DNA of 64,000 nucleotides from Thermothielavioides terrestris NRRL 8126 (Eukaryota > Ascomycota > Sordariomycetes > Sordariales > Chaetomiaceae). The translations under genes and the position numbers were made by a program. The notes below the pieces were generated by a model that had not been told where the DNA came from, did not search any database, and saw nothing but the letters and a program-made list of their open reading frames with translations. Below, piece by piece: positions 21,900-32,424 of the stretch (the stretch's first letter is position 1; each line of letters starts with the position of its first letter). The stretch lies in assembly GCF_000226115.1 (NCBI RefSeq), contig NC_016458.1, positions 2,976,001-3,040,000 of the forward strand, written 5' to 3'.

Positions 21900-23569
21900 A
21901 CGTGGACCGCAACGCGCAAAGTGCATCGCCAGGTGCGGCGGCCGCCAACGCCAACAACGCGTTCGCGCCTCTGGCATCGAACCGCACAAGCCCGTTTCCC
22001 GCAGCCAACGCTGCATCAAAGAACACAATGGCCGTCCCGGCCTTCCTCCCGCCCTCGCAGCCCTTCCGGGCGCCCGCCACCTCTCAGCCGGGCTATCCAC
22101 CGTCCCTCCCGGCCGCCAATTCGCTCGATCGCGACCCTCCCAAGACCCTCGGCGCGCCATTGCCCGTCTCAACGCCCACCTTGTCGTCGGCGCTGATTCG
22201 AAAATTGCCGCCCAACACGTCGGAAGAGTCGCTGCGCTTGATGATGGTGTTCTCCAAGGATCTTTCGGACGTTGAGCTCTTGCCCCTCGAGCAATCCGTC
22301 GATCCAGGTTTCCGATCTGCCATTCTGAAGTTCAAGAGCCCAGCGGGCGCCCAGGAAGCGAAGAACATGCTGGACGGCAAGCCCAACATCTCCAACGATG
22401 CCGAGATGATTGTGGAGATTTTGGGTGGCTCAGGCCCAACCTCGCTCGGAAGCGGATTCTCAAGCGACGCGATCAGGGCTGCTTCCAGCGCTGCTCCGTC
22501 AGCCCCCTCGTCGAGACAAGCGTCCCGCTTCAACGGCACTTTCCAGTCGCTGGACAAGATTACGCCTCCCATGAGCGCCATCTACAAAGACTTGCCCCCC
22601 TATGAGACCAATGCGTCCTATCAGAATATCTTTGGCCCGCAGTCGCCCATCGGGAATCACCTGGCCAATGGCGCCCATGCCACCAGCAAGTCGCTCATCG
22701 ATGCCGCCGACGATGAGGAGACCGGGGAACTCTTGAAGGACCCTGTTGGCTTCGCCGAGAACGGCCCTCCTCGCCGCCAGACGGTGCCCCAGCTGCCCAT
22801 TTCCCGCATGGCAAGCCTTTCGCTCAACACCACCCCGACAACCACCCCCGGTCATACCCCGATGCCCCATTATGGCCATCCGGGAATGGCGCCCCTCTCC
22901 GCGCATGCAAATACCATGTCCCCCACAGGGATGGCCGGCCCGGGCATGGGATACAATCCGCAGCCGTCTTACCGGATGAACTACCCTCCCGCCAACCCTG
23001 CAGATCAGAACCCACCCTGCAACACGCTCTATGTTGGCAACCTCCCTCTTGATACGTCAGAGGAGGAGCTCAAGGCCATGTTCTCCAAGCAACGTGGTTA
23101 CAAGCGGCTGTGTTTCAGGACCAAGGCAAACGGGCCCATGTGTTTCGTTGAGTTCGAGGATATCAGCTTTGCGACCAAGGCACTGAAAGAGCTTTATGGA
23201 CAACCGCTCCATAACAGCGTCAAAGGCGGTATTCGCCTGAGTTTCTCCAAGAACCCGCTTGGTGTTCGTTCCAACCAGAACCAGGGACAGAACGGCACGG
23301 GAGCCATGAGCAGCGCGAACGGGATGCACCACGGTCCAACTAGCGGCTTCACCACAGCCAGCGGCCCGCCACCTGGACTGGCTGCGCCCCCGGGCCTCGG
23401 CATGGGCCGTGGAGGATACACGGCGTCGTCCGGCCTGGGGCCCGGCATGAACAACATGTACAACTCTCCTGCTGGGTCCACCAACCCATGGGGCGGGATG
23501 TACAACAGCAACGGACCGGTGATGGCCGGCTCTGCCTCGGCCTTTCCGGGGTATATGCTTGGCCGCTGA
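21896..23569 (+). CDS. WHI3: Whi3-like RNA-binding protein
   Basis: One intronless frame of 557 residues. The C-terminal RRM (about residues 376-455) has a clear RNP2 (NTLYVGNLP) and an RNP1-type strand ([11 protein letters not shown]), and ends [11 protein letters not shown]. This matches Whi3 and its filamentous-fungal relatives, which bind G1-cyclin and other mRNAs, act in cell-size control and form RNA condensates. A divergent RRM-like region lies at about residues 98-178 ([15 protein letters not shown], then [20 protein letters not shown]). The rest is low-complexity, rich in Pro, Ser, Asn and Met, suited to condensation. The frame upstream of the ATG stays open, but only through a TTG. 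I chose the ATG at 21896 because Met-Asn-Val begins the conserved-looking part. The gene follows a pyrimidine-rich leader and a minimal uORF. Confidence 0.83.
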   Translation: MNVDRNAQSASPGAAAANANNAFAPLASNRTSPFPAANAASKNTMAVPAFLPPSQPFRAPATSQPGYPPSLPAANSLDRDPPKTLGAPLPVSTPTLSSALIRKLPPNTSEESLRLMMVFSKDLSDVELLPLEQSVDPGFRSAILKFKSPAGAQEAKNMLDGKPNISNDAEMIVEILGGSGPTSLGSGFSSDAIRAASSAAPSAPSSRQASRFNGTFQSLDKITPPMSAIYKDLPPYETNASYQNIFGPQSPIGNHLANGAHATSKSLIDAADDEETGELLKDPVGFAENGPPRRQTVPQLPISRMASLSLNTTPTTTPGHTPMPHYGHPGMAPLSAHANTMSPTGMAGPGMGYNPQPSYRMNYPPANPADQNPPCNTLYVGNLPLDTSEEELKAMFSKQRGYKRLCFRTKANGPMCFVEFEDISFATKALKELYGQPLHNSVKGGIRLSFSKNPLGVRSNQNQGQNGTGAMSSANGMHHGPTSGFTTASGPPPGLAAPPGLGMGRGGYTASSGLGPGMNNMYNSPAGSTNPWGGMYNSNGPVMAGSASAFPGYMLGR

Positions 23570-24538
23570 CCCAACAGCTGTCCATCCATCGGAAAAACTC
23601 GATTAAAGTTCATGTCGAGGGGCTGATGTTTCGATGTTTTTGTTTTTTTTCACCCTGTTTCTTCCTCGGCTGTCGAGGCCTTTCGGACGTGCCCAGTTCG
23701 CTTGTCCAGGGCCGACTTTTCGAATCTGGCGCCAAACGCTCGGCCGGCCTGAGTGACCAAGAACGAGCAACGATACCCGCCGGTCAACACTCACAGCGTT
23801 ACCGTCGTCTTCAACGCTGCACTTATCGGCGTACGGTTGGAGGTCAGGCGTTTATGTCTTTGACAAGGAACGATTCCCCCGGTTGTTTTATGATGATTTT
23901 GTTGGGCTTCGCGGTTGTTGCATTTTGTCGGCCATCTGCACCTCATTTCGCGGCGGGCATCGGAAATACTAGAGCTGGCTTTTTTATTTCATCCCTCTCT
24001 GGCATGGGGAAGAGAGAGCACAATGGCTTTGAGAGCTCCCTCGTCGAACAACGCTCTGGCGGCTGTCCATCCATGTTTGGTTTTTCGCACGCACACCGTC
24101 ATGGCAAGCAAGGCGCAAGGTCTGGAGGGGAGGCGAGAGAGGGGCGGGGGGCAAACTATGGTGGCCCACGGCGTCGCATCGGTTCAACATGGTTATCATC
24201 ATACCAGAGGCGAGCATATCAAGCGGCACGGGTCTCATTTGCGGTCATTCGGGAGCCATTGGAGTTCTGGGCATGGGCTGAGTGTGGTTCCACGCAACAA
24301 AGCGCTGGGCGATCAGGGGCAGGCGTGGGTTTGCCCTTGGGGGAACCAGACAGGCGCGCAAAACAGCGGTGACATTGTCGCTCAAGTTCCTTCGCGGGCC
24401 CCCGTTTTCGCAAATACGCTTCTACCTAGACATGTACGACAGCGCCAGTCCTTGTTTTCGACTGTCTCCTCTTTCTTTACTTTTAATGGCGGTATGGTAC
24501 GACCGGAATACAACCAGCTCAACAACGGAGACAAAGAA

Positions 24539-24566
24539 CAAAAAAAGAAAAAAAAAAAAAAAAGGA
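24539..24566 (+). repeat. A-rich homopolymer run
   Basis: A run of A broken by a few G, including about 16 uninterrupted A, about 1 kb downstream of the Whi3-like gene. Confidence 0.9.
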
Positions 24567-24607
24567 GAGGAAATTCAGCACATTGGGAGTTATATGTCAA
24601 GGGGACA

Positions 24608-24690
24608 GGCGCACACACTTGCACACACTCGCACACACTCGCACACTCACGCAAACGCACATACGCGCACACGCAAGGGGCACGCGCGCG
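24608..24690. repeat. CA/CGCA-rich microsatellite
   Basis: Repeated CACACTCG, CACACA and GCACACGC units, about 80 bp, imperfect. Confidence 0.85.
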
Positions 24691-26376
24691 GGGCAACATT
24701 AAGGGGAATGCAAGCAAAAGACTTGGGAAAAGGAGGATCGATACAGCACTGGCGCTTGCTTCCATCGCACACCATCGGGAAAAAGGGGATTGCATCGGGG
24801 ATCTTGTTCATTTTGCTTCATGGCTGGCTGGGCATGGCTTTTGTTTTCTCCCGGCTGGGCTTGGAAGGGTTGGTTTATCATGCATTTCGGGATGGCCATT
24901 TTATCATTGTTTCGTTTTTCACCCCCCTATTTCTTGTTCTCTTTTTCCGTTTCCCCTTCTGTTGGATCTCTCATGGGCTTCTCTGGGCGGGCCGGCTTCA
25001 ATTCTCTTGCTCGGGTTCTGCTAGAACTCGGGTTTTTTTTACCGCCCAGGGCTGCGATCCAGCTACACTCATGAGGTTCGAGAGGGTCTCACAAAAGCTG
25101 CTTAACCTGCTCCACGAGGGCGGGTGTCCTAGGGGTTGATGAACTCTTGGCCCCCGATGTGCTTTTCCCCCTCTTTTTCCGTGAAAACCGAAGGGGGTGC
25201 AAGCTTTTATGTTTTTTTCTTGTCTTGTTCATGGCGGTGGTGTTCCTTTGGTCCGGCCGAGTTTCGATTATTGTTTTGCTCTTTACTCCTTCATGCGCGA
25301 TTTGCTGATATAAAAGGGTTCATTGGGAGGGGCTGGACTTCTGGGATTGTGGGAATTGTTATTCGCGCTCGGGTTTGTGGCGGAGGTTCCATTGCGGCGG
25401 TGGAGTTGGGGTTCTTTTTTCTTTCACCTTCTCGCGGTTCGATCTCCTGTATTCTGCGGCCTGAACTTTGGGTCAAGCGTCGGTGCTGGTGCTGCATGGG
25501 AGGGAGGTGTCTTGGATGGCGTGACGGGTTGAGCGGCGGCCTAGCTTAGTTTCCTTCCTCTCTGTCTAACTCTCCTGGTGTTTAGACATTGGATTTGGGG
25601 AAGCGGTCTGTCTTCTGCGGCTCGTCTACAACTGATACACTTCTCGGCCCATGCTGGACCGGGCGTCGCTTGAATGCATGGGAGCGTTTAGAGCAGTCAA
25701 GATTAATCGAGAAGTTTGCTGCCGTCTCTGCGTACTGAACGGAATACGCCAGTGTCTCTAGATCTCCTCAACTCCGCTGCGGTTCGTGAGGATGATACCG
25801 CTTGTCGCGAAGACGATACCACCGGTGACCCGCTGCCTACCTGATGTTAGAGGACTTGGTACAACCACGCACAACACTCCGTACACGATAGTCCACCGAT
25901 CAGGCGCTGGTTCGGATTTTCTTAGCAATGGCCGATGCTTACCGTATTCACGAGGACAGACAGCTGCTCAGGAGCACCACGCGGCCTGCTAGAGGCCGCC
26001 AGTCCCCACGTATCCCGCAGCGTGATGTTGTCGCCACATTGTCGCAGGACCTTGATCGGAGTCTCCGGAACCCAACTTAGTCAACACCATTCAGGACATG
26101 TGCTTCTCATCGGCCTCTTCGCTGGACCTTTTGAGTGTTGCGGTGTAATGGCTACAGTGGGAGGGTAACAAAAGGCTTGGAGCAGGGGAGAAAGCAGTGT
26201 CCAGCCCAGCGGTGAACCCCGGAATTGATCAAAACGTCAGCCAGGCGCAGACGGCAGACACAGGAGATGACAAGACTTTCGAGATATATACCGCTAACAA
26301 AAGCCGACTACATGCCTCCCCCCGTATATCCAAGACCAATGGACACCAACACGCTCCCCCTGTTCCCCGCAATATC

Positions 26377-27717
26377 CTACCTCCTCCCCCGCCGCCCAAC
26401 GAATATCCCACACAAGTCCCTCACGAAGCCAACCCACCCCCTCAGCCGCCGCATCAGGTTCAGCACCCACAGGTACCTCCACACAAACACCTCCACCCGC
26501 TCATAGTCGTGCCCATACACCTCCCACACAGCCTGCCTCCGCTCGCCCTCGGTCCTCGCCTCCCCCTCCACGACCCTCAGCCGCCCGCCATCCACCAACT
26601 GCCAATCCCCTGCACATGTGCACGCACCGTTGCGACTCCCACCCTTACCCCCAACACCATTACCATAACCATCCCCACCCTCGCCCTCAACATCCACGAC
26701 CCTGATCTTCGGCCCAACCAGCAGCGCCCGGCCGCGGATGCCCTCGTCCGCGACCAGCCGCGTGGCGGCATCGACCACGTCCTCGAGCGCGGCCGTCGCG
26801 GCGCCGGCCAGCAGCGCCAGCCCGGCGGCGGGCAGCAGCGGCGTGTCGACGAAGTAGGGCGTCAGCGCGTTGACGCGGATGCCGCTGCTGCCGCTGATAC
26901 TACTACTACTACTACTGCTGCTGCTGCTGTTGCTGCTGCTGCTAGTAGTAGTAGTGATAGTGGTGAAGGGGACGGTGGCGCGCAGGGCGCGGAACAGACC
27001 CATCACGGCGTGCTTGGACGCCGTGTACTCCGTCTGGCCGGGGAGGGGGATCAGGCCGGCGATGGAGGAGATCAGGAGGAGATGGCGGTCTCGGGCGGCG
27101 CGGGGTGGGGTGCTGCTGCTGCTGCTGCTGGTGGTGGTGGTGGTGGAGGGGGGAGGGTTGAGAGAAAGGTAGTAGAGGGCCAGGTGGGTGGTGTACATGA
27201 CGCCGGTGAGGTTGACGGCGAGGACTTTGAGCGGGGGCGGCGGCGGGGGTGGGTGGGAGGCGTCGAGATTGGCGGGGTGGTCGAACACCGGAGAGGTGGC
27301 TGAGGGGGCGAGCGGGTTGCCTCTCTCGATGATGCCTGCGCCGGCGACGACGGTGTCGATGGTGTGGTTAGGGGAGGCGGCGATGGCGGCCCGAAAGAGC
27401 GCGAGCTGGTCAGTCCAGGAGGTGACGTCGCAATGCTGGTAGAAGATGACCTGGTCCGGGGCGGTGGACGGGGAAGAGCGCAGCTCGGCGACGAGCTCCT
27501 CGCCGGCGCGGTCGTTGATGTCGCCGAGGACGAGGTGGGCGCCGTGGCGGGCCCAGTGCCGGGCAAACGCGGCGCCAAAGCCGGACGCGCCGCCTGTGAT
27601 GAGGATGGTCTTGCCGGCGAGCGTGGACGTGTCGTATGGCTTGGAGCAGTCGACAGGGGGTGACTGGCTGATCAAGTCGACCACGCTTGAGGGGTCGTCT
27701 GTCGGAGGACCGGACAT
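26377..27717 (-). CDS. Short-chain dehydrogenase/reductase (SDR)
   Basis: A single frame of 446 residues; the ATG at 27717 is preferred over an upstream in-frame TTG. Classical SDR features are present: nucleotide-binding TGGASGFG at residues 41-48, an acidic residue after the second strand (LVLGDIND) that favours NAD, Ser near 217-218 (LISSIAG), and catalytic YTASK at 231-235. It resembles the fungal 15-hydroxyprostaglandin-dehydrogenase-like group, with unknown substrate. Two runs of Thr/Ser, plus Pro-rich pieces, interrupt the domain, one before the catalytic Ser and one between YTASK and IRVNALTPYF. The C-terminal about 130 residues (after residue 330) go beyond the usual SDR length and are Gly/Arg-rich, with a likely helix at the end. 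Its 3' end faces the Whi3-like gene. Confidence 0.85.
   Translation of the reverse strand: MSGPPTDDPSSVVDLISQSPPVDCSKPYDTSTLAGKTILITGGASGFGAAFARHWARHGAHLVLGDINDRAGEELVAELRSSPSTAPDQVIFYQHCDVTSWTDQLALFRAAIAASPNHTIDTVVAGAGIIERGNPLAPSATSPVFDHPANLDASHPPPPPPPLKVLAVNLTGVMYTTHLALYYLSLNPPPSTTTTTSSSSSSTPPRAARDRHLLLISSIAGLIPLPGQTEYTASKHAVMGLFRALRATVPFTTITTTTSSSSNSSSSSSSSSSISGSSGIRVNALTPYFVDTPLLPAAGLALLAGAATAALEDVVDAATRLVADEGIRGRALLVGPKIRVVDVEGEGGDGYGNGVGGKGGSRNGACTCAGDWQLVDGGRLRVVEGEARTEGERRQAVWEVYGHDYERVEVFVWRYLWVLNLMRRLRGWVGFVRDLCGIFVGRRGRR
26895..26965. repeat. Triplet microsatellite inside SDR gene (Ser/Thr run)
   Basis: Plus-strand CTACTACTA then CTGCTG then TAGTAGTAG units encode, on the minus strand, a run of Thr and more than a dozen Ser inside the SDR fold. 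Confidence 0.93.
27110..27150. repeat. Second triplet microsatellite inside SDR gene
   Basis: Plus-strand CTGCTG followed by GTGGTG repeats encode Thr(5)-Ser(6) on the minus strand, just before the catalytic-serine strand. Confidence 0.93.
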
Positions 27718-29338
27718 AGTGGACAAGGTGCTGGGCTGGTAGATGACAGGTGTATGTACCAGTGTGTATATGTGAGTACCGGCATGCGTTTATGAAGTCT
27801 GCTTCGTCGCGTATTAGTCTCGCGACCATCAATGTTGGGCTTCGCCACATCATTGCCTTCCGAGGGCACTTCTGGCGGCACGGCTCAGTCTTCCGAGTCG
27901 AGCACTTACACCGCGCGGGTGAAGGAGAAGAAACGAGGCGCGAGCTTGTGGAAGCAATAGATTCTATCTCACCTCGGCGTCAAGGCCCGGATGTTATTGT
28001 CCAAGCCCCAACAACTGTCTTACGGCATAAGAATATTTCCAGCCAGAACTAAAGGAACAATGACGGTTCCGAGACACCGAGCTGGGCCTTGCAAGGAAGG
28101 AGGGAAAAGACTCAACCCGCGCACTGGCGTCCGGACCCATTTTGAAGAGGCGCCATGATCCCGGTCGGACGCGCCGAGCTAATGCGAGCTGGGACGGTCA
28201 AGCGGGCCTCGCCGCGATCTGACGAGAGCCGTAACGAGCCACCGTCTTTCAGTTAGTCGTGTGGAATTTTGTCGGCGACCGGTAAATGGAAATACGGCTG
28301 GATCAGGACGCCCAGGGATAACGGCTCGCTGGGGGCGCCCCGAGCAGGAAGCAGTGCGACGGCAGCCAACACTCCCTAGGGGTGGTTGAAAGGGGCATGC
28401 AGCTGTTTTTCCCCATCTGGTATCACAGAGACGGCAGCATGTCATGCAGATGGGCGCAGCCTCGTCCAGCCGGGGGTGGAAGAACTTCACCGACTGCTTT
28501 GACAATATCCGACAAGCACCACCCAGGGAGAGGGTGTTGCTTTTTCTCGCTTCCCATTCCTCATTCCTCAAGCTGAGTAAGCATTGTGTTTGGCGCAAAA
28601 AAACCGCGAACACGAAGCCAGCTTTTGACACAGATCTTGGCTGTGTCGCCACGCGGGGATTATTGCGAGGCGGATACACACAAGATGCTGTGCCAGGAAA
28701 CAAGTCGCGTGGGATCGGTGTCGGAAAGGGTTCTGGCACATGTCGAGCGCGTGGAGGCCCCGTCACTTGTCACTGTCACCGCAGCTGTCTAAGCCTGCTG
28801 TGGACGTGGACTTTGAATTTAAGCTGCTTGCGCGGATGATTGAATTTCAGAACCGAGAATCCCGGGATATTGAATGGTGCGCGATGAACCTGAAGAAGGC
28901 ACCGTCTCCGGCCCATCACCGCCTTTCGCTCCTTTCCGTCTCGCGTCAGGTACAAGGTAGGTACTGTCCATACTCAGCCCTACAGTCACTTAACGTTACG
29001 TGATGGGTGTCGGAGCTTGTGGGCGCTGTGGACCGCCGCGCCCTGTCCCTTGCTGCTGCTGCTGTTGGAGATCACCCCACGTACCCCACCGTCTCCGATT
29101 GCGGGGCGTGGCGGGGCAGCAAGCGGCAGCGGATGGCGAGCAAAAAGTTCAGACACCGACAGCCAGATTGGGGAAGAAACTGACTCACCAAGTGTTTGGC
29201 GATGTACCTACTGTAGCATATACCTATTTATAAAAACTTCTTGTGATTCCCTTCCCGGTGCTGGAAGGCCTCCCGACTGCGCATCCTAACGGCAGCCAGC
29301 CCCGTCGCACTCGCACCAACTCACAGAACCGGCCCAGC
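27718..29338. other. Intergenic region between divergent SDR and HOM2 genes
   Basis: About 1.6 kb. It contains the TGACTCA element listed separately, near HOM2. I see no coding signal; open frames on the minus strand around 28179-28766 have no conserved content. Confidence 0.45.
29181..29187. promoter_or_regulatory. CPC1/Gcn4-type element TGACTCA upstream of HOM2
   Basis: A perfect palindromic-type TGACTCA lies 152 bp before the HOM2 ATG. This is the binding site of the bZIP regulator CPC1/CpcA/Gcn4, which induces amino-acid biosynthesis genes under starvation. Confidence 0.6.
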
Positions 29339-30609
29339 ATGTCTCAATTGCCCACCAAGAACTGCGGTAAGCGCCCGAGACATGCCCCCAGCTGACCCCC
29401 CCCCCCCTGGAGAGTCTCGGAAGAAGAGAAGAAGAAAAAGAAGAAACTGACAGCTGCTTGTCTCTCTTACTCTCTCTGCCTAGGCGTCCTGGGCTGCACC
29501 GGCTCGGTCGGCCAGCGCTTCATCCTGCTGCTCCAGCAACACCCGTGGCTGCGGCTCGTGGCCGTGGGCGCCTCGTCGCGGTCGGCCGGCAAGAAGTACC
29601 GCGACGCCGTGCGGTGGAAGCAGTCGAGCCCGATCGCGCCCGAGGTCGGCGACCTGGTGGTGCGCGAGTGCAAGGCTAGCGAGTTCGCCGACTGCGACAT
29701 CGTCTTCAGCGGCCTCGACAGCGACGTCGCCGGCCCCATCGAGCGGGAGTTCCAGCTGGCCAACCTGGCCGTCTTCTCCAACGCCAAGAACTACCGCCGC
29801 GACCCGCTCGTGCCGCTAGTGGTGCCGACCGTCAATCTCGACCACCTCGGCTTGATCCCGCATCAGCGCAGGACGCTCGGCCTGCAGAAGGGCTTCCTCG
29901 TGTGCAACAGCAACTGCGCCGTCATCGGCCTGGTCATCCCGTTCGCCGCCCTGCAGGCGCGCTTCGGCAGGATCGACACCGTCTCCGTCGTCACCATGCA
30001 GGCCGTGTCGGGCGCCGGGTACCCGGGCGTCAGCAGCATGGACATCATCGACAATGTGGTGCCCTTCATCGCAGGCGAGGAGGACAAGCTGGAGACGGAG
30101 GCGCGGAAGATCCTGGGCGGCATCAACGCCGAGGCGACCGCCTTCGAGGAGCAGACCACCCTGCGCGTGTCGGCCGCGTGTAACCGCGTGCCCGTGATGG
30201 ACGGTCACACGGCCTGCGTGTCACTGCGCTTTGCCCAGCGCCCGCCGCCAACGGCCGAGCAGGTCAGGGAGGCCATGCGCAGCTACGTCTGCGAGGCCCA
30301 GCGCCTGGGCTGCCCCTCGGCCCCCGAGCCTCCCATCAAGGTGTTCGACGAGCCCGACAGGCCACAGCCTCGGCTCGACCGCGACCTGTCCAGGGGTTAT
30401 ACCGTCAGCGTCGGCCGTGTCCGCGAGGATGAGAGCGGCATCTTCGACATCAAGTTCGTCGCGCTCAGCCACAACAGTGAGTATCACCGCCGGATCGAGG
30501 AAGCCCGACTGGAATGGAACCTGCCAACTAACCTTCTCCAGCCGTCATTGGCGCCGCCGGGTCTTCCATCCTCAACGCCGAAGCCGCCATTTTGAAGGGC
30601 TTCATCTAA
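29339..30609 (+). CDS. HOM2: Aspartate-semialdehyde dehydrogenase
   Basis: Three inferred exons (29339-29366, 29484-30476 and 30542-30609) give 362 residues, normal for fungal enzymes. Intron 1 joins KNCG to [12 protein letters not shown], forming the NADP-binding glycine motif. Intron 2 joins ALSHN to [14 protein letters not shown], and the protein ends ILKGFI. The catalytic Cys lies at about residue 154 (CNSNCAVIG) and the active-site His at about 251 (PVMDGHTAC). The enzyme reduces beta-aspartyl phosphate to aspartate semialdehyde with NADPH, the shared step towards threonine, methionine and, in fungi, homoserine-derived products. It should be cytosolic. The upstream TGACTCA fits general amino-acid control. 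The 5' exon codes only nine residues plus one base, so the long open frame alone misses the true start. Confidence 0.95.
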
Positions 30610-32424
30610 AACCGATTTACGCATAGGAAAAACACGTGTGTGCAAGCATCCAGCACCGGCGTTTCGCTGCGCAGGTATACCATAGACGATTCTGGGGCGG
30701 CCACGTGGTGAAACCTCGGGTTGTTCATCGTTTAGTCGATTCCCATAGAGGGCAAGCAACAAAACGCGCAGGTTCTGGCGTGGTCGTGGAACCATGGAAA
30801 CATGCCTCTCTAGTCGATGCACATAGCCGGCTGCTCGTAACCCAGTGCAAACTGCTCCTCGTGACATTGATACCGCATCGGCAGTCCGACCCCAGGATCC
30901 CCGGTTCGAAGGTTAGGATGCAGGGCCGAGAAATCCAACGTAGTACTGGGTACAATACTGCTCATCCGTATTGCTTGTCAGACGGGGAAGTTCTTCGGCC
31001 GACGATCCTGGTCTATCTTTAGTAGTTGTCGTCCGCAAGAGCGGAGCTCACAAGATTGCAGGCGTGCAACAATTGCTGTTTTCTCGCCGGTATCAGCTAC
31101 AGAGGGAAACTACCCTCCCTCGGAGTTCAACACCAGCGCTGCTGCCGAGCCCTTCATTCCTGCACTACCCATCCCGGCCCTGCTATCTCGGGACTGAGCC
31201 GAACCAACGGCGGCTGGCCGGATTGGCAGTCGGCAGCGTTCCCCGCCAGGTCGGGTTTCCCCTGGCTGCCGGAGACGGGCCGCAGGGCCGGGGCGGGCGG
31301 ACACACAGTCGCCTCCAGGCGGTCACCATGTGCCACGGCAGGGGGGGGCGCTTTGAGCGTTCTGGCCGTTCAGGGGCACGGAATACGCAGCTCGGAGTAC
31401 GGATACACAACCTGGCTTCCACAGCAGCGCCGAGCCTGGCCAGACCGGAAGTTTGGTTGGGTGGTCGGATGCGCAGTCCCGAAGGCGGGAGCACTCCCAC
31501 TGGAGTGGAAGCTTTGGGGAGACCGCTTACCACAGTACACAGTACTGGAGTACGGTAGTTGACGAGAGCTGAGACAGCCTTGGCCGGGGCTGGCAGGCTT
31601 CGAAACGAGGCGGTTTCCCCTCCTGGTAAGCGAAGCAAGGACCATTGATACAGCTACAGGCAAGCGATGGCTGCCAGCCAGTGGCATTGCTTGAATGATC
31701 GCCGTCGAGGATGCGCTGTTCAAAACTGCGTGGATATTTCTGGCTACCGCGAGGCAACCAGGAAGTTCCAGGCCAGAACCGCAAGGACTGCTGACTTGGT
31801 TTTGTTTGGTTTGTCGAGGCATGTCGAGGAGTTGAAACTGTAGCAGTTCATGCCAAATTCGTCCACATAATCCGGGCCTTGGGCCAAGATGCCTTCCTGC
31901 GTAACTAACTGCGGTACCGTAGCACAGCAAGATATTGAGGTTGTAGGGCCGACATGCGGCCCTTCGTTTGTTTGCCAGTGATGAAGAACGGAAAACAACT
32001 GATCGGGGAAAGGATCAAGGATGAGCAGCGGAACCTCAAGTTAAAGGGGTGCATGCTCGGCCGCAGGAACCCGCGGTTTTGGCTGCTTGAAAGTGGGTGC
32101 CTGGACCCACGCCAACAGCCCAGAGCTCGGCCCGCCAATGGAAGTTTCCAGGTTGGGCGATTTCAGGCCCACAACACACTGGCCGCTGCGGGCTGCAACG
32201 GTCTCCCGTCCCCGCCCAAGTTCCCCTGTCGCTGACGGCGTTGGCGAGCGGATTGGCCGTGTTGTAACGTGTGCCGTGGGAACTGCCCCAAACTTCCAAT
32301 GCAACTCGGCCGATGAACCTACACTAAACCACACGACAACCAAGAGCACACAACAACAGCATACCTTGATACCTCCGTGCAGTCGCCAACACGCGCGGCT
32401 GCCTCAATCCTAGGCGCCGTCGCC
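30610..32424. other. Intergenic region
   Basis: About 1.8 kb between HOM2 and the Rgd1-like gene. It has CGGAGTACGG- and CAGTACTGGAGTACGG-type pieces (about 31393 and 31538) like those in the 16.4-21.9 kb gap. I see no gene or tRNA; a GGTTCGAAGG stretch at about 30902 lacks tRNA pairing. Confidence 0.42.

Larger units (their letters stand above)
23570..26376. other. Intergenic region with G/T-rich plus strand; possible long Whi3 3' UTR or ncRNA
   Basis: About 2.8 kb between the convergent Whi3 and SDR genes. From about 23570 to 25560 the plus strand is markedly rich in T and G (runs such as GTTGTTTT and TTTTTTTT) with few C runs, unlike flanking DNA. Contained in it are an A-rich run at 24539-24566 and a CA-rich microsatellite. 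The open frames there are by-products of this composition. A long untranslated extension or non-coding transcript is possible. Confidence 0.35.

Noticed and set aside
24282..25139. A 285-residue plus-strand frame after the Whi3 gene
   Set aside because: It arises from T-rich sequence, with poly-Lys and His/Thr repeats from microsatellites, and no domain.
28179..28766. A 195-residue minus-strand frame
   Set aside because: No conserved content and no splice partners; it lies in the promoter region of HOM2 and the SDR.
30902..30912. GGTTCGAAGGT, possible tRNA B box
   Set aside because: The flanks do not pair as a T arm and no A box is seen about 40-60 bp before it.
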